NCBI GenBank assembly: GCA_946478305.1
Contig: CAMLBO010000027.1
Location: 1 to 50,740, forward strand
Length of the DNA stretch: 50,740 nucleotides
Direction of reading: 5' to 3'
From: an uncultured Enterobacterales bacterium
Lineage (GTDB): Bacteria; Pseudomonadota; Gammaproteobacteria; Enterobacterales; Enterobacteriaceae
Shown here: positions 43,508 through 50,740 of the stretch, piece after piece
How positions within the stretch are numbered: position 1 is the stretch's first letter
Layout of the letters: each line of letters opens with the position of its first letter
Position numbers and translations under genes: made by a program
The notes under the pieces: generated by a model
What the model saw: only the letters and a program-made list of their open reading frames with translations
Databases searched by the model: none
What the model was told of the DNA's origin: nothing

Positions 43508-45595
43508 ATGAACAGTGAGATTAAGAAAATGACTCGTAAGCAACGTGCGCTGTTTGATTCGCGCCTGATCCGCACCGCCCTGCTCGACGCGGTGAAGAAA
43601 CTGGATCCGCGCGTCCAGTGGCGAAATCCGGTGATGTTCGTGGTCTATCTGGGCAGTATTCTGACCACGATTATCTGGCTGGCTATTCTTTTCAAGCAAA
43701 CCGATGGTAGCGCCGCGTTTACCGGCAGCGTATCTCTGTGGCTGTGGTTTACCGTGCTGTTTGCCAACTTTGCCGAAGCGCTGGCCGAAGGCCGCAGTAA
43801 GGCTCAGGCTCAAAGCCTGAAAGGCGTACAGAAGACCAGTTGGGCGAAGAAAATCTATGAGCCCCGCCCTGAGTCACCGGTGATCAAAGTGGCCGCCGAT
43901 ACCCTGCGTAAAGGTGACATGGTACTGATTGAAGCCGGTGATACCGTGCCCTGCGACGGCGAAGTGCTGATCGGTGGTGCATCGGTGGATGAGAGCGCCA
44001 TTACCGGGGAATCTGCACCGGTGATCCGTGAGTCCGGCGGTGACTTCTCCTCCGTCACCGGCGGTACCCGCGTGCTGTCTGACTGGCTGGTTGTGCAGTG
44101 CTCCGCCAACCCAGGCGACACTTTCCTTGACCGGATGATCGCCATGGTCGAGGGTGCAAAACGCCGTAAAACGCCTAACGAAGTGGCGCTGACCATCCTG
44201 CTGGTGGCCCTGACGCTGGTATTCGTCCTGGCTACGGCCACGCTCTATCCGTTCTCGCTGTTTAGCGTAGATGCCAGCCATGTCGGCGTACCGGTCACCG
44301 TCACCGTCTTGGTGGCGCTGCTGGTTTGCCTTATCCCAACCACCATCGGCGGTCTGTTGTCTGCCATCGGTGTGGCCGGAATGAGCCGTATGCTGGAAGC
44401 TAACGTGATAGCCACCAGCGGCCGTGCGGTTGAAGCGGCCGGCGATGTGGATGTGTTACTGCTGGATAAAACCGGGACCATTACGCTGGGTAACCGCCAG
44501 GCATCGCAGTTCCTGCCCGCACCTGGAGTGACGGAACAGGAACTGGCCGATGTCGCGCAGTTATCCTCACTGGCCGATGAAACACCGGAAGGCCGCAGTA
44601 TCGTGATTCTGGCGAAACAGCGCTTTAACCTGCGTGAACGCGATATCCACTCGCTGAATGCCACCTTTGTCCCGTTCTCGGCGCAAACCCGAATGAGCGG
44701 CGTTAACATCGGGGATCGCAGTATCCGCAAAGGGTCTGTTGATGCCATTCGCCGTCATGTTGAGACCAACGGTGGCAGCTTCCCTCTGGCGATAGAAGGC
44801 CTGGTGGAAACTGTGGCCCGCAAAGGCGGTACGCCGCTGGTCGTGGCTGAAGACGCCCGCGTGCTCGGTGTGGTCGAACTGAAAGACATCGTTAAAGGTG
44901 GGATCAAAGAACGTTTTGCCGAACTTCGCAAGATGGGCATAAAAACGGTGATGATCACCGGTGACAACCGTCTAACGGCGGCAGCGATTGCTGCCGAAGC
45001 GGGTGTGGATGATTTCCTGTCTGAAGCCACTCCGGAAGCCAAGCTGGCGCTGATTCGTCAGTACCAGTCGGAAGGCCGTTTAGTGGCAATGACCGGTGAC
45101 GGTACTAACGATGCCCCGGCTCTGGCTCAGGCTGACGTAGCGGTGGCAATGAACTCCGGTACGCAGGCGGCAAAAGAAGCCGGGAACATGGTCGACCTGG
45201 ACTCGAACCCGACCAAACTTATCGAAGTGGTGCATATCGGTAAACAGATGCTGATGACGCGAGGCTCACTGACCACATTCAGTATCGCCAATGACGTGGC
45301 CAAGTATTTCGCCATCATTCCGGCAGCCTTCGCGGCAACCTATCCGCAGCTCAATGCGCTGAACGTTATGCATCTGACATCACCGGCTTCGGCCATTATG
45401 TCAGCGGTTATTTTCAACGCCCTGGTGATTGTGTTCCTGATCCCACTGGCGCTGCGCGGTGTCAGCTATAAAGCCATGAGTGCCGCGTCGCTGTTGCGCC
45501 GCAACCTGTGGATTTATGGCGTGGGGGGTCTGGTGGTACCGTTTATCGGTATCAAGCTGATTGACATGATCCTGACCGTTTTACACCTGAGCTAA
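43508..45595 (+). CDS. kdpB: KdpB, catalytic P-type ATPase subunit
   Basis: The ATP-hydrolysing subunit that drives potassium uptake. The called product has 695 residues; E. coli has 682. The start may be the ATG at 43508 or the eighth codon (43529, MTRKQRALF), which aligns with the E. coli start; neither has a strong ribosome site. Key motifs: actuator-loop TGES in [12 protein letters not shown], phosphorylated Asp320 in [12 protein letters not shown], and hinge [17 protein letters not shown]. Seven membrane helices are apparent. Operon order is standard. Confidence 0.97.
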   Translation: MNSEIKKMTRKQRALFDSRLIRTALLDAVKKLDPRVQWRNPVMFVVYLGSILTTIIWLAILFKQTDGSAAFTGSVSLWLWFTVLFANFAEALAEGRSKAQAQSLKGVQKTSWAKKIYEPRPESPVIKVAADTLRKGDMVLIEAGDTVPCDGEVLIGGASVDESAITGESAPVIRESGGDFSSVTGGTRVLSDWLVVQCSANPGDTFLDRMIAMVEGAKRRKTPNEVALTILLVALTLVFVLATATLYPFSLFSVDASHVGVPVTVTVLVALLVCLIPTTIGGLLSAIGVAGMSRMLEANVIATSGRAVEAAGDVDVLLLDKTGTITLGNRQASQFLPAPGVTEQELADVAQLSSLADETPEGRSIVILAKQRFNLRERDIHSLNATFVPFSAQTRMSGVNIGDRSIRKGSVDAIRRHVETNGGSFPLAIEGLVETVARKGGTPLVVAEDARVLGVVELKDIVKGGIKERFAELRKMGIKTVMITGDNRLTAAAIAAEAGVDDFLSEATPEAKLALIRQYQSEGRLVAMTGDGTNDAPALAQADVAVAMNSGTQAAKEAGNMVDLDSNPTKLIEVVHIGKQMLMTRGSLTTFSIANDVAKYFAIIPAAFAATYPQLNALNVMHLTSPASAIMSAVIFNALVIVFLIPLALRGVSYKAMSAASLLRRNLWIYGVGGLVVPFIGIKLIDMILTVLHLS

Positions 45596-45617
45596 GCTTT
45601 CTTTGAGGACAATGAAC

Positions 45618-46223
45618 ATGTCTGTTACGACAATGAAAAGTACCCGTCAAAGTTATATCCGTCCTGCTATCGTCATGACGGTATTGCTGACGCTGGCGAC
45701 CGGGGTGGTTTATCCGCTGATCACCACCGGCATCTCCACCACCCTATTCCGCCAACAGGCGCAGGGTTCACTGATTCAGGATGGCGGTAAATTGATCGGG
45801 TCCGAGCTGATTGGCCAGAACTTTACCCGCAGCAACTATTTCTGGGGACGCCCGTCGGCAACATCCGACTCGCCCTATAACCCGATGGCATCCGGCGGCA
45901 GCAATCTGGCGGTCAGCAATCCGGCGCTGGACAAAGCCGTGGCGGATCGCGTGGCGGCACTGCGTCTGGCGAATCCACAAAGCTCACCACAAGTACCGGT
46001 TGATCTGGTTACCGCATCAGGAAGCGGCCTGGACCCGCAGATTTCAGTGGAAACCGCGCAGTGGCAGGCCCCGCGAGTGGCCAACGCCCGTGGTTTAACG
46101 GTGGCGCAGGTCACTAAATTGATTGATGATAATACCGTCTCGCCGCTGGTGAATTTCCTCGGCCCGACCGTAGTGAACGTGGTTCAATTGAATCATGCGT
46201 TGGATCAGGTAAAAGCTCAGTAA
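45618..46223 (+). CDS. kdpC: KdpC, potassium-transporting ATPase subunit C
   Basis: A single-pass subunit that helps nucleotide binding and assembly of KdpFABC. I prefer the ATG at 45618 (MSVTTMKSTRQSYIRPAIV), nine bases after GAGG, giving 201 residues; an ATG two codons earlier (45612) is possible. After one membrane helix come the conserved LIGQNFTRSNYFWGRPSAT and YNPMASGGSNLAVSNP. E. coli KdpC has 190 residues, so the head is longer here. An ERIC repeat follows it. Confidence 0.96.
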   Translation: MSVTTMKSTRQSYIRPAIVMTVLLTLATGVVYPLITTGISTTLFRQQAQGSLIQDGGKLIGSELIGQNFTRSNYFWGRPSATSDSPYNPMASGGSNLAVSNPALDKAVADRVAALRLANPQSSPQVPVDLVTASGSGLDPQISVETAQWQAPRVANARGLTVAQVTKLIDDNTVSPLVNFLGPTVVNVVQLNHALDQVKAQ

Positions 46224-46234
46224 TCCATCGAACT

Positions 46235-46361
46235 TATACCCAAAATAATTCGAGGTGCAGCGCGGCGGCAACTGAACGCGTCCCCGGGGGCATGGATAAA
46301 CCCTGTGACCGGGGTGAATGAGGGCAGCCAACAAAGCTGCGACTTGAAGTATGAGAGGTAT
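46235..46361. repeat. ERIC-like intergenic repeat 4
   Basis: About 127 bases with inverted ends TATACCC... and ...GAGGTATG and arms GAGGTGCAG/CTGCGACTTGAAG. The central ERIC core is altered (CCCCGGGGGCATGG). It splits the kdpFABC and kdpDE genes. Confidence 0.75.
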
Positions 46362-46370
46362 GCTGTATCA

Positions 46371-46428
46371 GGGCGCAACATGCTGCACCCTTCAGGTGAA
46401 TAACCGGAAGGTGCAACATGCTGCGCCC
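46371..46428. repeat. Nested palindrome before kdpD
   Basis: Arms of about 22 bases (46371-46393 and 46407-46428) form a near-perfect inverted repeat round 13 bases. Each arm holds the same 12-base GCAACATGCTGC, itself nearly palindromic, so the block is both a direct and an inverted repeat. It ends 30 bases before the kdpD ATG. Confidence 0.75.
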
Positions 46429-46457
46429 GTTCGGCTTTCAATTAGACAGGGATTAAC

Positions 46458-49151
46458 ATGGTTGAAGAATCAGAGCGCCCCGACCCGGACACTCTTCTGG
46501 CACTTGCCAATGAGAAACCGCGCGGACAATTAAAGGTCTTTTTTGGTGCCTGCGCGGGCGTCGGGAAAACTTACGCGATGTTGCAGGAAGCACAGCGGCT
46601 GCGTGCGACCGGGTTGGATGTGCTAATTGGCGTAGTGGAAACCCATGGACGGGCTGAGACTGAGGCCATGCTGCCTGGCCTGAGCCTGTTGCCGCCAAAA
46701 CGTATCCAACACCGTGGGCGTCAGGTGCAGGAGTTCGATCTTGATGCCGCCCTTGCCCGCCATCCGGCACTGATTTTGATGGACGAACTGGCGCACAGTA
46801 ACGCCGCAGGTTCACGCCATCCGAAACGCTGGCAAGATATTGAAGAGTTACTCGACGCGGGCATTGACGTGTTCACTACTGTCAACGTCCAGCATCTGGA
46901 AAGTCTGAACGACGTGGTCAGCGGCGTCACTGGCATCCTTATTCGTGAGACCGTCCCCGACCGCCTGTTTGATGATGCCACCGAAGTGGTGTTGGTGGAT
47001 CTGCCGCCCGACTCGCTGCGCCAGCGCCTCAAAGAGGGCAAGGTGTATATTCCCGGTCAGGCCGAGCGCGCCATCGAGCACTTTTTCCGTAAAGGTAACC
47101 TGATCGCCCTGCGTGAGCTGGCGCTGCGCCGCACCGCTGACCGGGTCGACGATCAGATGCGTGAATACCGTGACGACCGCGGCGTTCATCGCGTATGGCA
47201 TACCCGCGACGCACTGCTGCTGTGTATCGGCCACGGCGGCGGTAATGAGAAACTGGTGCGCGTAGCCTCACGTCTGGCGGCGCGCCTGGGCTGCGTCTGG
47301 CATGCAGTCTATGTTGAAACACCGCGCCTGCACCGTCTGCCGGAAGGCCAGCGACGGGGGATTTTACGCACGCTGAAACTGGCCCAGGAACTGGGCGCGG
47401 AAACGGCCACGCTCTCCGACCCACAGGAGGAGCAGGCAATTCTGCGCTACGCCCGTGAACACCGGCTGGGCAAAATTGTGATGGGTCGGCGCAAAGAGCA
47501 GCGTTGGAGGATTGGCGGCAGCTTTGCCGACCGTCTGGCGCGCATCGGGCCGGATCTGGACCTGGTCATTGTCGGGCTGGAAGACGCCCCGCCGGTCCCG
47601 ACGCGTAAGGAGCATGATGCCCGTACCTTTGCGGAAAAATTCAGCCGCCAGCTGCAAGGCTGCGCGGTAGCCGTGGCGCTGTGCGCGATGATCACCGTGT
47701 TTTCGCAATGGCTGGTTCCGGCGTTTGATCAGGCCAACCTGGTGATGGTTTACCTGCTCGGCGTGGTAATTGTGGCGCTGTTTTATGGCCGCTGGCCGTC
47801 GGCACTCGCGGCGGTGATCAACGTTGTCAGCTTTGATCTCTTCTTCGTACAACCGCGTGGATCGCTGGCGGTGACGGATGCGCAATATCTGGTGACCTTT
47901 GCGGTCATGCTGATCGTCGGGATTTTGATCGGTAATCTGACCGCCGGCGTACGCTATCAGGCCCGTATCGCCCGCCATCGTGAAAAACGGGCGCAGCATC
48001 TGTATGAGATGTCCAAGGGGCTCAGCCAGGCGATGACACCGGACGCTATTGCCCAAACCAGCCGCCACTTTATCTCCTCCAGTTTGCATGCCAAAACGGC
48101 AGTTCTATTGCCGCAGGAGAATGGCAGCTTACAGCCGGCAGGCTCTGACGAAGGCACCAGCATCGTAGTGGATGACGCCATCGCCCGCTGGAGTTTCGAC
48201 AAACAGCTGCCCGCCGGAGCCGGTACCGACACCCTTGCCGGGGTGCCCTATCAGCTGTTGCCACTGGTGGCTTCCGGTCAGTCACGCGGGCTGCTGGCGG
48301 TAGAACCCGCCAACGTTCGCCAGTTGATGGTACCGGAACAGCAGCGCTTGCTGCAGACCTTTACCGTACTCATCGCCAACGCGCTGGATCGTTTGCATCT
48401 CTCAGCCAGCGCCGAGACCGCCAGACTTGACGCCCAACGTGAACAGCTGCGCAACTCGCTGCTGTCGGCCCTATCGCATGATTTACGTACCCCGTTGACC
48501 GTACTGTTTGGTCAGGCGGAGATCCTCACGCTGGATCTGGCCTCGGAAGGCTCAAAACATGCACCGCAGGCCAATCAGATCCGCCAGCAGGTATTGAGCA
48601 CCACGCGTCTGGTGAACAATTTGCTGGATATGGCGCGCATTCAGTCCGGCGGATTTAATCTGCGTAAAGAGTGGCAATCGGTGGAAGAGATCGTTGGCAG
48701 CGCCCTGCGCATGCTGGAAACCGTGCTCAGTTCGCATGAGATAAAAATCGAACTGCCTGAGGAGCTGCTGCTGGTGAACTGCGACGGCAGTCTGATTGAA
48801 CGGGTATTTATCAACCTGCTGGAAAATGCCCATAAATATGCCGGGTCTGGCGCAACAATTGGCATTCGCGCCACGCCTCTGGACGACTGGCTGGAGATGG
48901 AAGTGTGGGATAATGGCCCGGGCATCGCGCCGGGTGAAGAGCGTGCCATCTTCGACAAGTTCTCGCGCGGGAATAAAGAGTCGGCAATACCCGGCGTGGG
49001 CTTGGGATTAGCGATTTGTCGTGCCATTATTGATGTGCATGACGGTCAGATTTGGGCCGAAAATGGACCGAACGGAGGTGCGCGTTTCCGCTTCCGTTTA
49101 CCGCTGGAAAAATTGCCCGAAATGGACACTGACATTAACGAGGAATTGTGA
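46458..49151 (+). CDS. kdpD: KdpD, potassium/turgor sensor histidine kinase
   Basis: The membrane kinase that phosphorylates KdpE when potassium is short. The product has 897 residues (E. coli 894). The N-terminal KdpD domain has the Walker A GACAGVGKT (residues 30-38) and Walker B LILMDELAHSN. A universal-stress-like domain follows (about 250-370), then four membrane helices (about 400-500), a GAF-like domain, and the kinase core with phospho-accepting His674 (SHDLRTPL) and the ATP-lid NPGIAPG-type motif DNGPGIAPGEE. AGGGA precedes the ATG. It overlaps kdpE by four bases (GTGA). Confidence 0.98.
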   Translation: MVEESERPDPDTLLALANEKPRGQLKVFFGACAGVGKTYAMLQEAQRLRATGLDVLIGVVETHGRAETEAMLPGLSLLPPKRIQHRGRQVQEFDLDAALARHPALILMDELAHSNAAGSRHPKRWQDIEELLDAGIDVFTTVNVQHLESLNDVVSGVTGILIRETVPDRLFDDATEVVLVDLPPDSLRQRLKEGKVYIPGQAERAIEHFFRKGNLIALRELALRRTADRVDDQMREYRDDRGVHRVWHTRDALLLCIGHGGGNEKLVRVASRLAARLGCVWHAVYVETPRLHRLPEGQRRGILRTLKLAQELGAETATLSDPQEEQAILRYAREHRLGKIVMGRRKEQRWRIGGSFADRLARIGPDLDLVIVGLEDAPPVPTRKEHDARTFAEKFSRQLQGCAVAVALCAMITVFSQWLVPAFDQANLVMVYLLGVVIVALFYGRWPSALAAVINVVSFDLFFVQPRGSLAVTDAQYLVTFAVMLIVGILIGNLTAGVRYQARIARHREKRAQHLYEMSKGLSQAMTPDAIAQTSRHFISSSLHAKTAVLLPQENGSLQPAGSDEGTSIVVDDAIARWSFDKQLPAGAGTDTLAGVPYQLLPLVASGQSRGLLAVEPANVRQLMVPEQQRLLQTFTVLIANALDRLHLSASAETARLDAQREQLRNSLLSALSHDLRTPLTVLFGQAEILTLDLASEGSKHAPQANQIRQQVLSTTRLVNNLLDMARIQSGGFNLRKEWQSVEEIVGSALRMLETVLSSHEIKIELPEELLLVNCDGSLIERVFINLLENAHKYAGSGATIGIRATPLDDWLEMEVWDNGPGIAPGEERAIFDKFSRGNKESAIPGVGLGLAICRAIIDVHDGQIWAENGPNGGARFRFRLPLEKLPEMDTDINEEL

Positions 49152-49837
49152 CTGCATCCCCCATTAATATTTTGATTGTTGAAGACGAAAAAGAGATCCG
49201 TCGCTTTGTCCGCACAGCGCTGGAGGGGGAAGGTTTGCGGGTTTTCGAGAGCGATACACTGCAACGCGGTTTGATTGAAGCCGGCACCCGTAAACCGGAT
49301 CTGATTATTCTCGATCTCGGTTTGCCAGACGGTGACGGCCTGACTTATATCCGTGATTTGCGCCACTGGAGTGCTATTCCGGTGATTGTGCTATCGGCAC
49401 GCACCAGCGAAGAGGACAAAATTGCCGCGCTGGACGCCGGTGCCGATGACTTTCTGACCAAACCGTTTGGCGTCGGAGAGCTGCTGGCCAGGGTGCGCGT
49501 GGCGCTGCGTCGCCATGCGGGGAATAATCAGGAGAGCCCGCTGGTGAGCTTCTCCGACGTAACGGTTGATTTGATTAACCGCCGCGTTCAACGTAATGGC
49601 GAAGATCTACACCTGACGCCGATTGAATTTCGCCTGCTGGCAGAACTGCTGGCCAACAGCGGTAAGGTGATCACCCAGCGTCAGCTACTGAGCCACGTAT
49701 GGGGACCTAATTACGTCGAACACAGTCATTACTTACGTATTTACATGGGGCATTTGCGTCAGAAACTGGAAGCCGATGCCACCCGCCCGCGTCATCTGCT
49801 GACAGAGACAGGGGTTGGCTACCGTTTTCTGCCTTAA
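49148..49837 (+). CDS. kdpE: KdpE, response regulator of kdp
   Basis: An OmpR/PhoB-type activator of kdpFABC. The 229-residue product starts with GTG inside the kdpD stop. The receiver domain carries the acidic pocket EDE (12-14), phosphorylation site Asp56 (LIILDLGLPDGDG) and the conserved Lys in TKPFGVGEL. The C-terminal winged-helix DNA-binding domain ends GVGYRFLP. Its own target box is seen at 41604-41623. Its stop overlaps that of the convergent regulator gene. Confidence 0.97.
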   Translation: MTASPINILIVEDEKEIRRFVRTALEGEGLRVFESDTLQRGLIEAGTRKPDLIILDLGLPDGDGLTYIRDLRHWSAIPVIVLSARTSEEDKIAALDAGADDFLTKPFGVGELLARVRVALRRHAGNNQESPLVSFSDVTVDLINRRVQRNGEDLHLTPIEFRLLAELLANSGKVITQRQLLSHVWGPNYVEHSHYLRIYMGHLRQKLEADATRPRHLLTETGVGYRFLP

Positions 49838-50544
49838 GACTCACGCTTATCCTGCGCCGCTTTTGCTGCCAGTTCGGCGTCAATAGCCGCGAATTCGGAT
49901 TCAATGCTGTCTGCCGCTTTGACCAGAGCGGCGTTCACCCGCGCTACGTGCTCACCGCTGAGATCGCCGCGCATAAAGTTGGCGCGCAAAACACTTCTCA
50001 GCCGGTGCATGGCATCGGAAATCTCTTCTGCCAGATTGCCACCACGGGGACGCGCAGCGCCTGCCAGCCGGGCAAAAATCACATCGACCGCAGCCTGATG
50101 CTGTGCCAATTCCACTTTCCCGGCTTCGGTGATTTGGTAGCTTTTGCGGCCATTGCCGGTGGCAACGGCTTCAAGAAAATCCTGCTCTTCAAGCAGCGTC
50201 AACGTCGGGTAAATTACACCAGGACTTGGCACATACAGGCCGGATGACGCTTCTTCAATTGCCTTAATCAGCTCATAGCCGTGGCTCGGTTTTTTCGCCA
50301 CCAACGCCAGCAACACGCGACGTAGATCGCCGTGTTCAAACAGACGCTGCACGCGTTCACCATGACGGCCTTCCCCACGCCCGCCGCGTCGTCCTTCACC
50401 GCGTTCGCCCCTTTCATGGCGGTCACCATGATCGCCAAAGTGATGACGGCCACCGCGGCGCATGTCGTGCCGACTATGGCGATCGCCACGCTCTTCATCA
50501 CACCCGTGACCGCGCTGGCGGCCTTCAAACAGTCTACTGAACAT
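49834..50544 (-). CDS. PadR-family regulator with His/Arg/Gly-rich head, YqjI-like
   Basis: A transcription repressor of the PadR family. The 236-residue product has a head of about 65 residues rich in His, Arg, Gly, Asp and Glu (for example RHSRHDMRRGGRHHFGDHGD), then a winged-helix domain (about 70-145) with KKPSHGYELIKAIEEASSGLYVPSPGVIYPTLTLLEEQ, and a C-terminal helical region. E. coli YqjI, a nickel-responsive PadR protein, has a similar metal-binding head, so a metal ligand is likely. An SD-like AAGGA precedes the ATG. It converges with kdpE and is next to palindromic operators. Confidence 0.85.
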   Translation of the reverse strand: MFSRLFEGRQRGHGCDEERGDRHSRHDMRRGGRHHFGDHGDRHERGERGEGRRGGRGEGRHGERVQRLFEHGDLRRVLLALVAKKPSHGYELIKAIEEASSGLYVPSPGVIYPTLTLLEEQDFLEAVATGNGRKSYQITEAGKVELAQHQAAVDVIFARLAGAARPRGGNLAEEISDAMHRLRSVLRANFMRGDLSGEHVARVNAALVKAADSIESEFAAIDAELAAKAAQDKRES

Positions 50545-50570
50545 AGTTTCAATCCTTAAAATTAGTGTTA

Positions 50571-50656
50571 TTTAGATATATCGAAGTTATTTCGATATAT
50601 CTAAATTAGATCGATTTTTGGACTCTGGCAAGTTTAAATATTAATTTAGATATATC
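50571..50656. promoter_or_regulatory. PadR-type operators upstream of the YqjI-like gene
   Basis: A perfect inverted repeat TTTAGATATATCGAA-N5-TTCGATATATCTAAA (50571-50605) and a further TTTAGATATATC (50645-50656) lie upstream of the regulator. Self-control and control of a divergent gene, now beyond the contig end, is the likely role. Confidence 0.75.
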
Positions 50657-50701
50657 TTTTTTATTACTGAATTCTGCCCATAAAAAAAGCGCTGATTAAT
50701 C

Positions 50702-50740
50702 CTGTCTCTTATACACATCTCCGAGCCTACGAGTCAGGCA
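50702..50740 (+). other. Sequencing adapter (Nextera-type), not genomic
   Basis: CTGTCTCTTATACACATCT (50702-50720) is the Tn5 mosaic-end adapter used in Nextera libraries. The following CCGAGCCTACGAGTC differs at two positions from the read-2 adapter arm, and the final AGGCA fits the start of an index. The genome ends at or before 50701. Confidence 0.93.

Noticed and set aside
47364-48089. Minus-strand open frame of 241 codons
   Set aside because: Antisense shadow of kdpD; no family or ribosome site.
1-50740. CRISPR array, prophage, insertion sequence, tRNA or rRNA genes
   Set aside because: I found no regularly spaced repeats, transposase, integrase or structural RNA in the window; the mosaic-end sequence at the end is adapter, not a transposon.

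Overview
The window is chromosomal DNA from a gamma-proteobacterium of the order Enterobacterales. Gene order from tol-cyd-suc-sdh-gltA through nei-pxp-ybgI-phrB-ybgA-ybfA to kdp follows the Escherichia coli backbone as I remember it. Several details point away from Escherichia, probably to Yersiniaceae or a relative: no mng genes between cyd and suc, pcp placed between pxpA and nei, a long DUF523+DUF1722 YbgA, and four ERIC-like repeats. The genus cannot be fixed from the sequence alone.

Layout. 1-2.5 kb: tolA (cut by the window edge), tolR, tolQ and ybgC of the Tol-Pal envelope machine. 2.6-5.8 kb: cydA-cydB-cydX-ybgE, the cytochrome bd-I oxidase, with a 650-base regulatory region. 6.5-16.3 kb: sucABCD and sdhCDAB, the TCA-cycle block read as one direction from a conserved sdh promoter, divergent from gltA (17.0-18.3 kb). 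18.4-19.8 kb: an accessory secreted protein (DUF1996 plus a C-terminal DNRLRE/CBM96-like domain). 19.9-23.7 kb: pxpB-pxpC-pxpA-pcp-nei, 5-oxoproline release and use plus a DNA glycosylase. 24.1-26.3 kb: an MFS transporter with a long acidic tail, convergent with ybgI. 37.3-41.2 kb: a periplasmic cyclic-nucleotide phosphodiesterase-like protein, photolyase, ybgA and ybfA. 41.7-49.8 kb: kdpFABC-kdpDE, high-affinity potassium uptake. 49.8-50.7 kb: a PadR-family regulator with a His/Arg/Gly-rich head and its likely palindromic operators. The last 39 bases are sequencing-library adapter, not genome.

The most interesting region is 26.4-37.2 kb. It holds orthologs of the uncharacterised E. coli set ygcN-ygcO-ygcP / ygcQ-ygcR-ygcS-ygcU-ygcW / yqcE-ygcE: an electron-transferring flavoprotein (ETF) pair, an ETF dehydrogenase-like flavoprotein with its ferredoxin, a GlpP-family RNA antiterminator, two MFS transporters, an FAD-linked oxidase related to alkylglycerone-phosphate synthase, a short-chain dehydrogenase and an FGGY sugar kinase. 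In E. coli this set lies elsewhere on the chromosome; here it sits between ybgI and phrB. I infer a catabolic route for an unknown sugar, polyol or sugar acid that is imported, phosphorylated and oxidised, with electrons passed through the ETF to quinone.

The divergent ygcW/yqcE control region carries a switch that I have not seen described. Two good CRP sites lie at its centre. Each of the two outgoing leaders then begins with the same 32-base element (29/32 identical, on opposite strands), and each element runs into a strong intrinsic terminator. The element can also fold into a short alternative hairpin whose 3' arm overlaps or directly abuts the terminator's 5' arm, and the pairing is kept by a U-A/U-G change between the two copies. 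This is the layout expected for protein-controlled antitermination, and the cluster's own GlpP-family protein (YgcP) is the obvious candidate.
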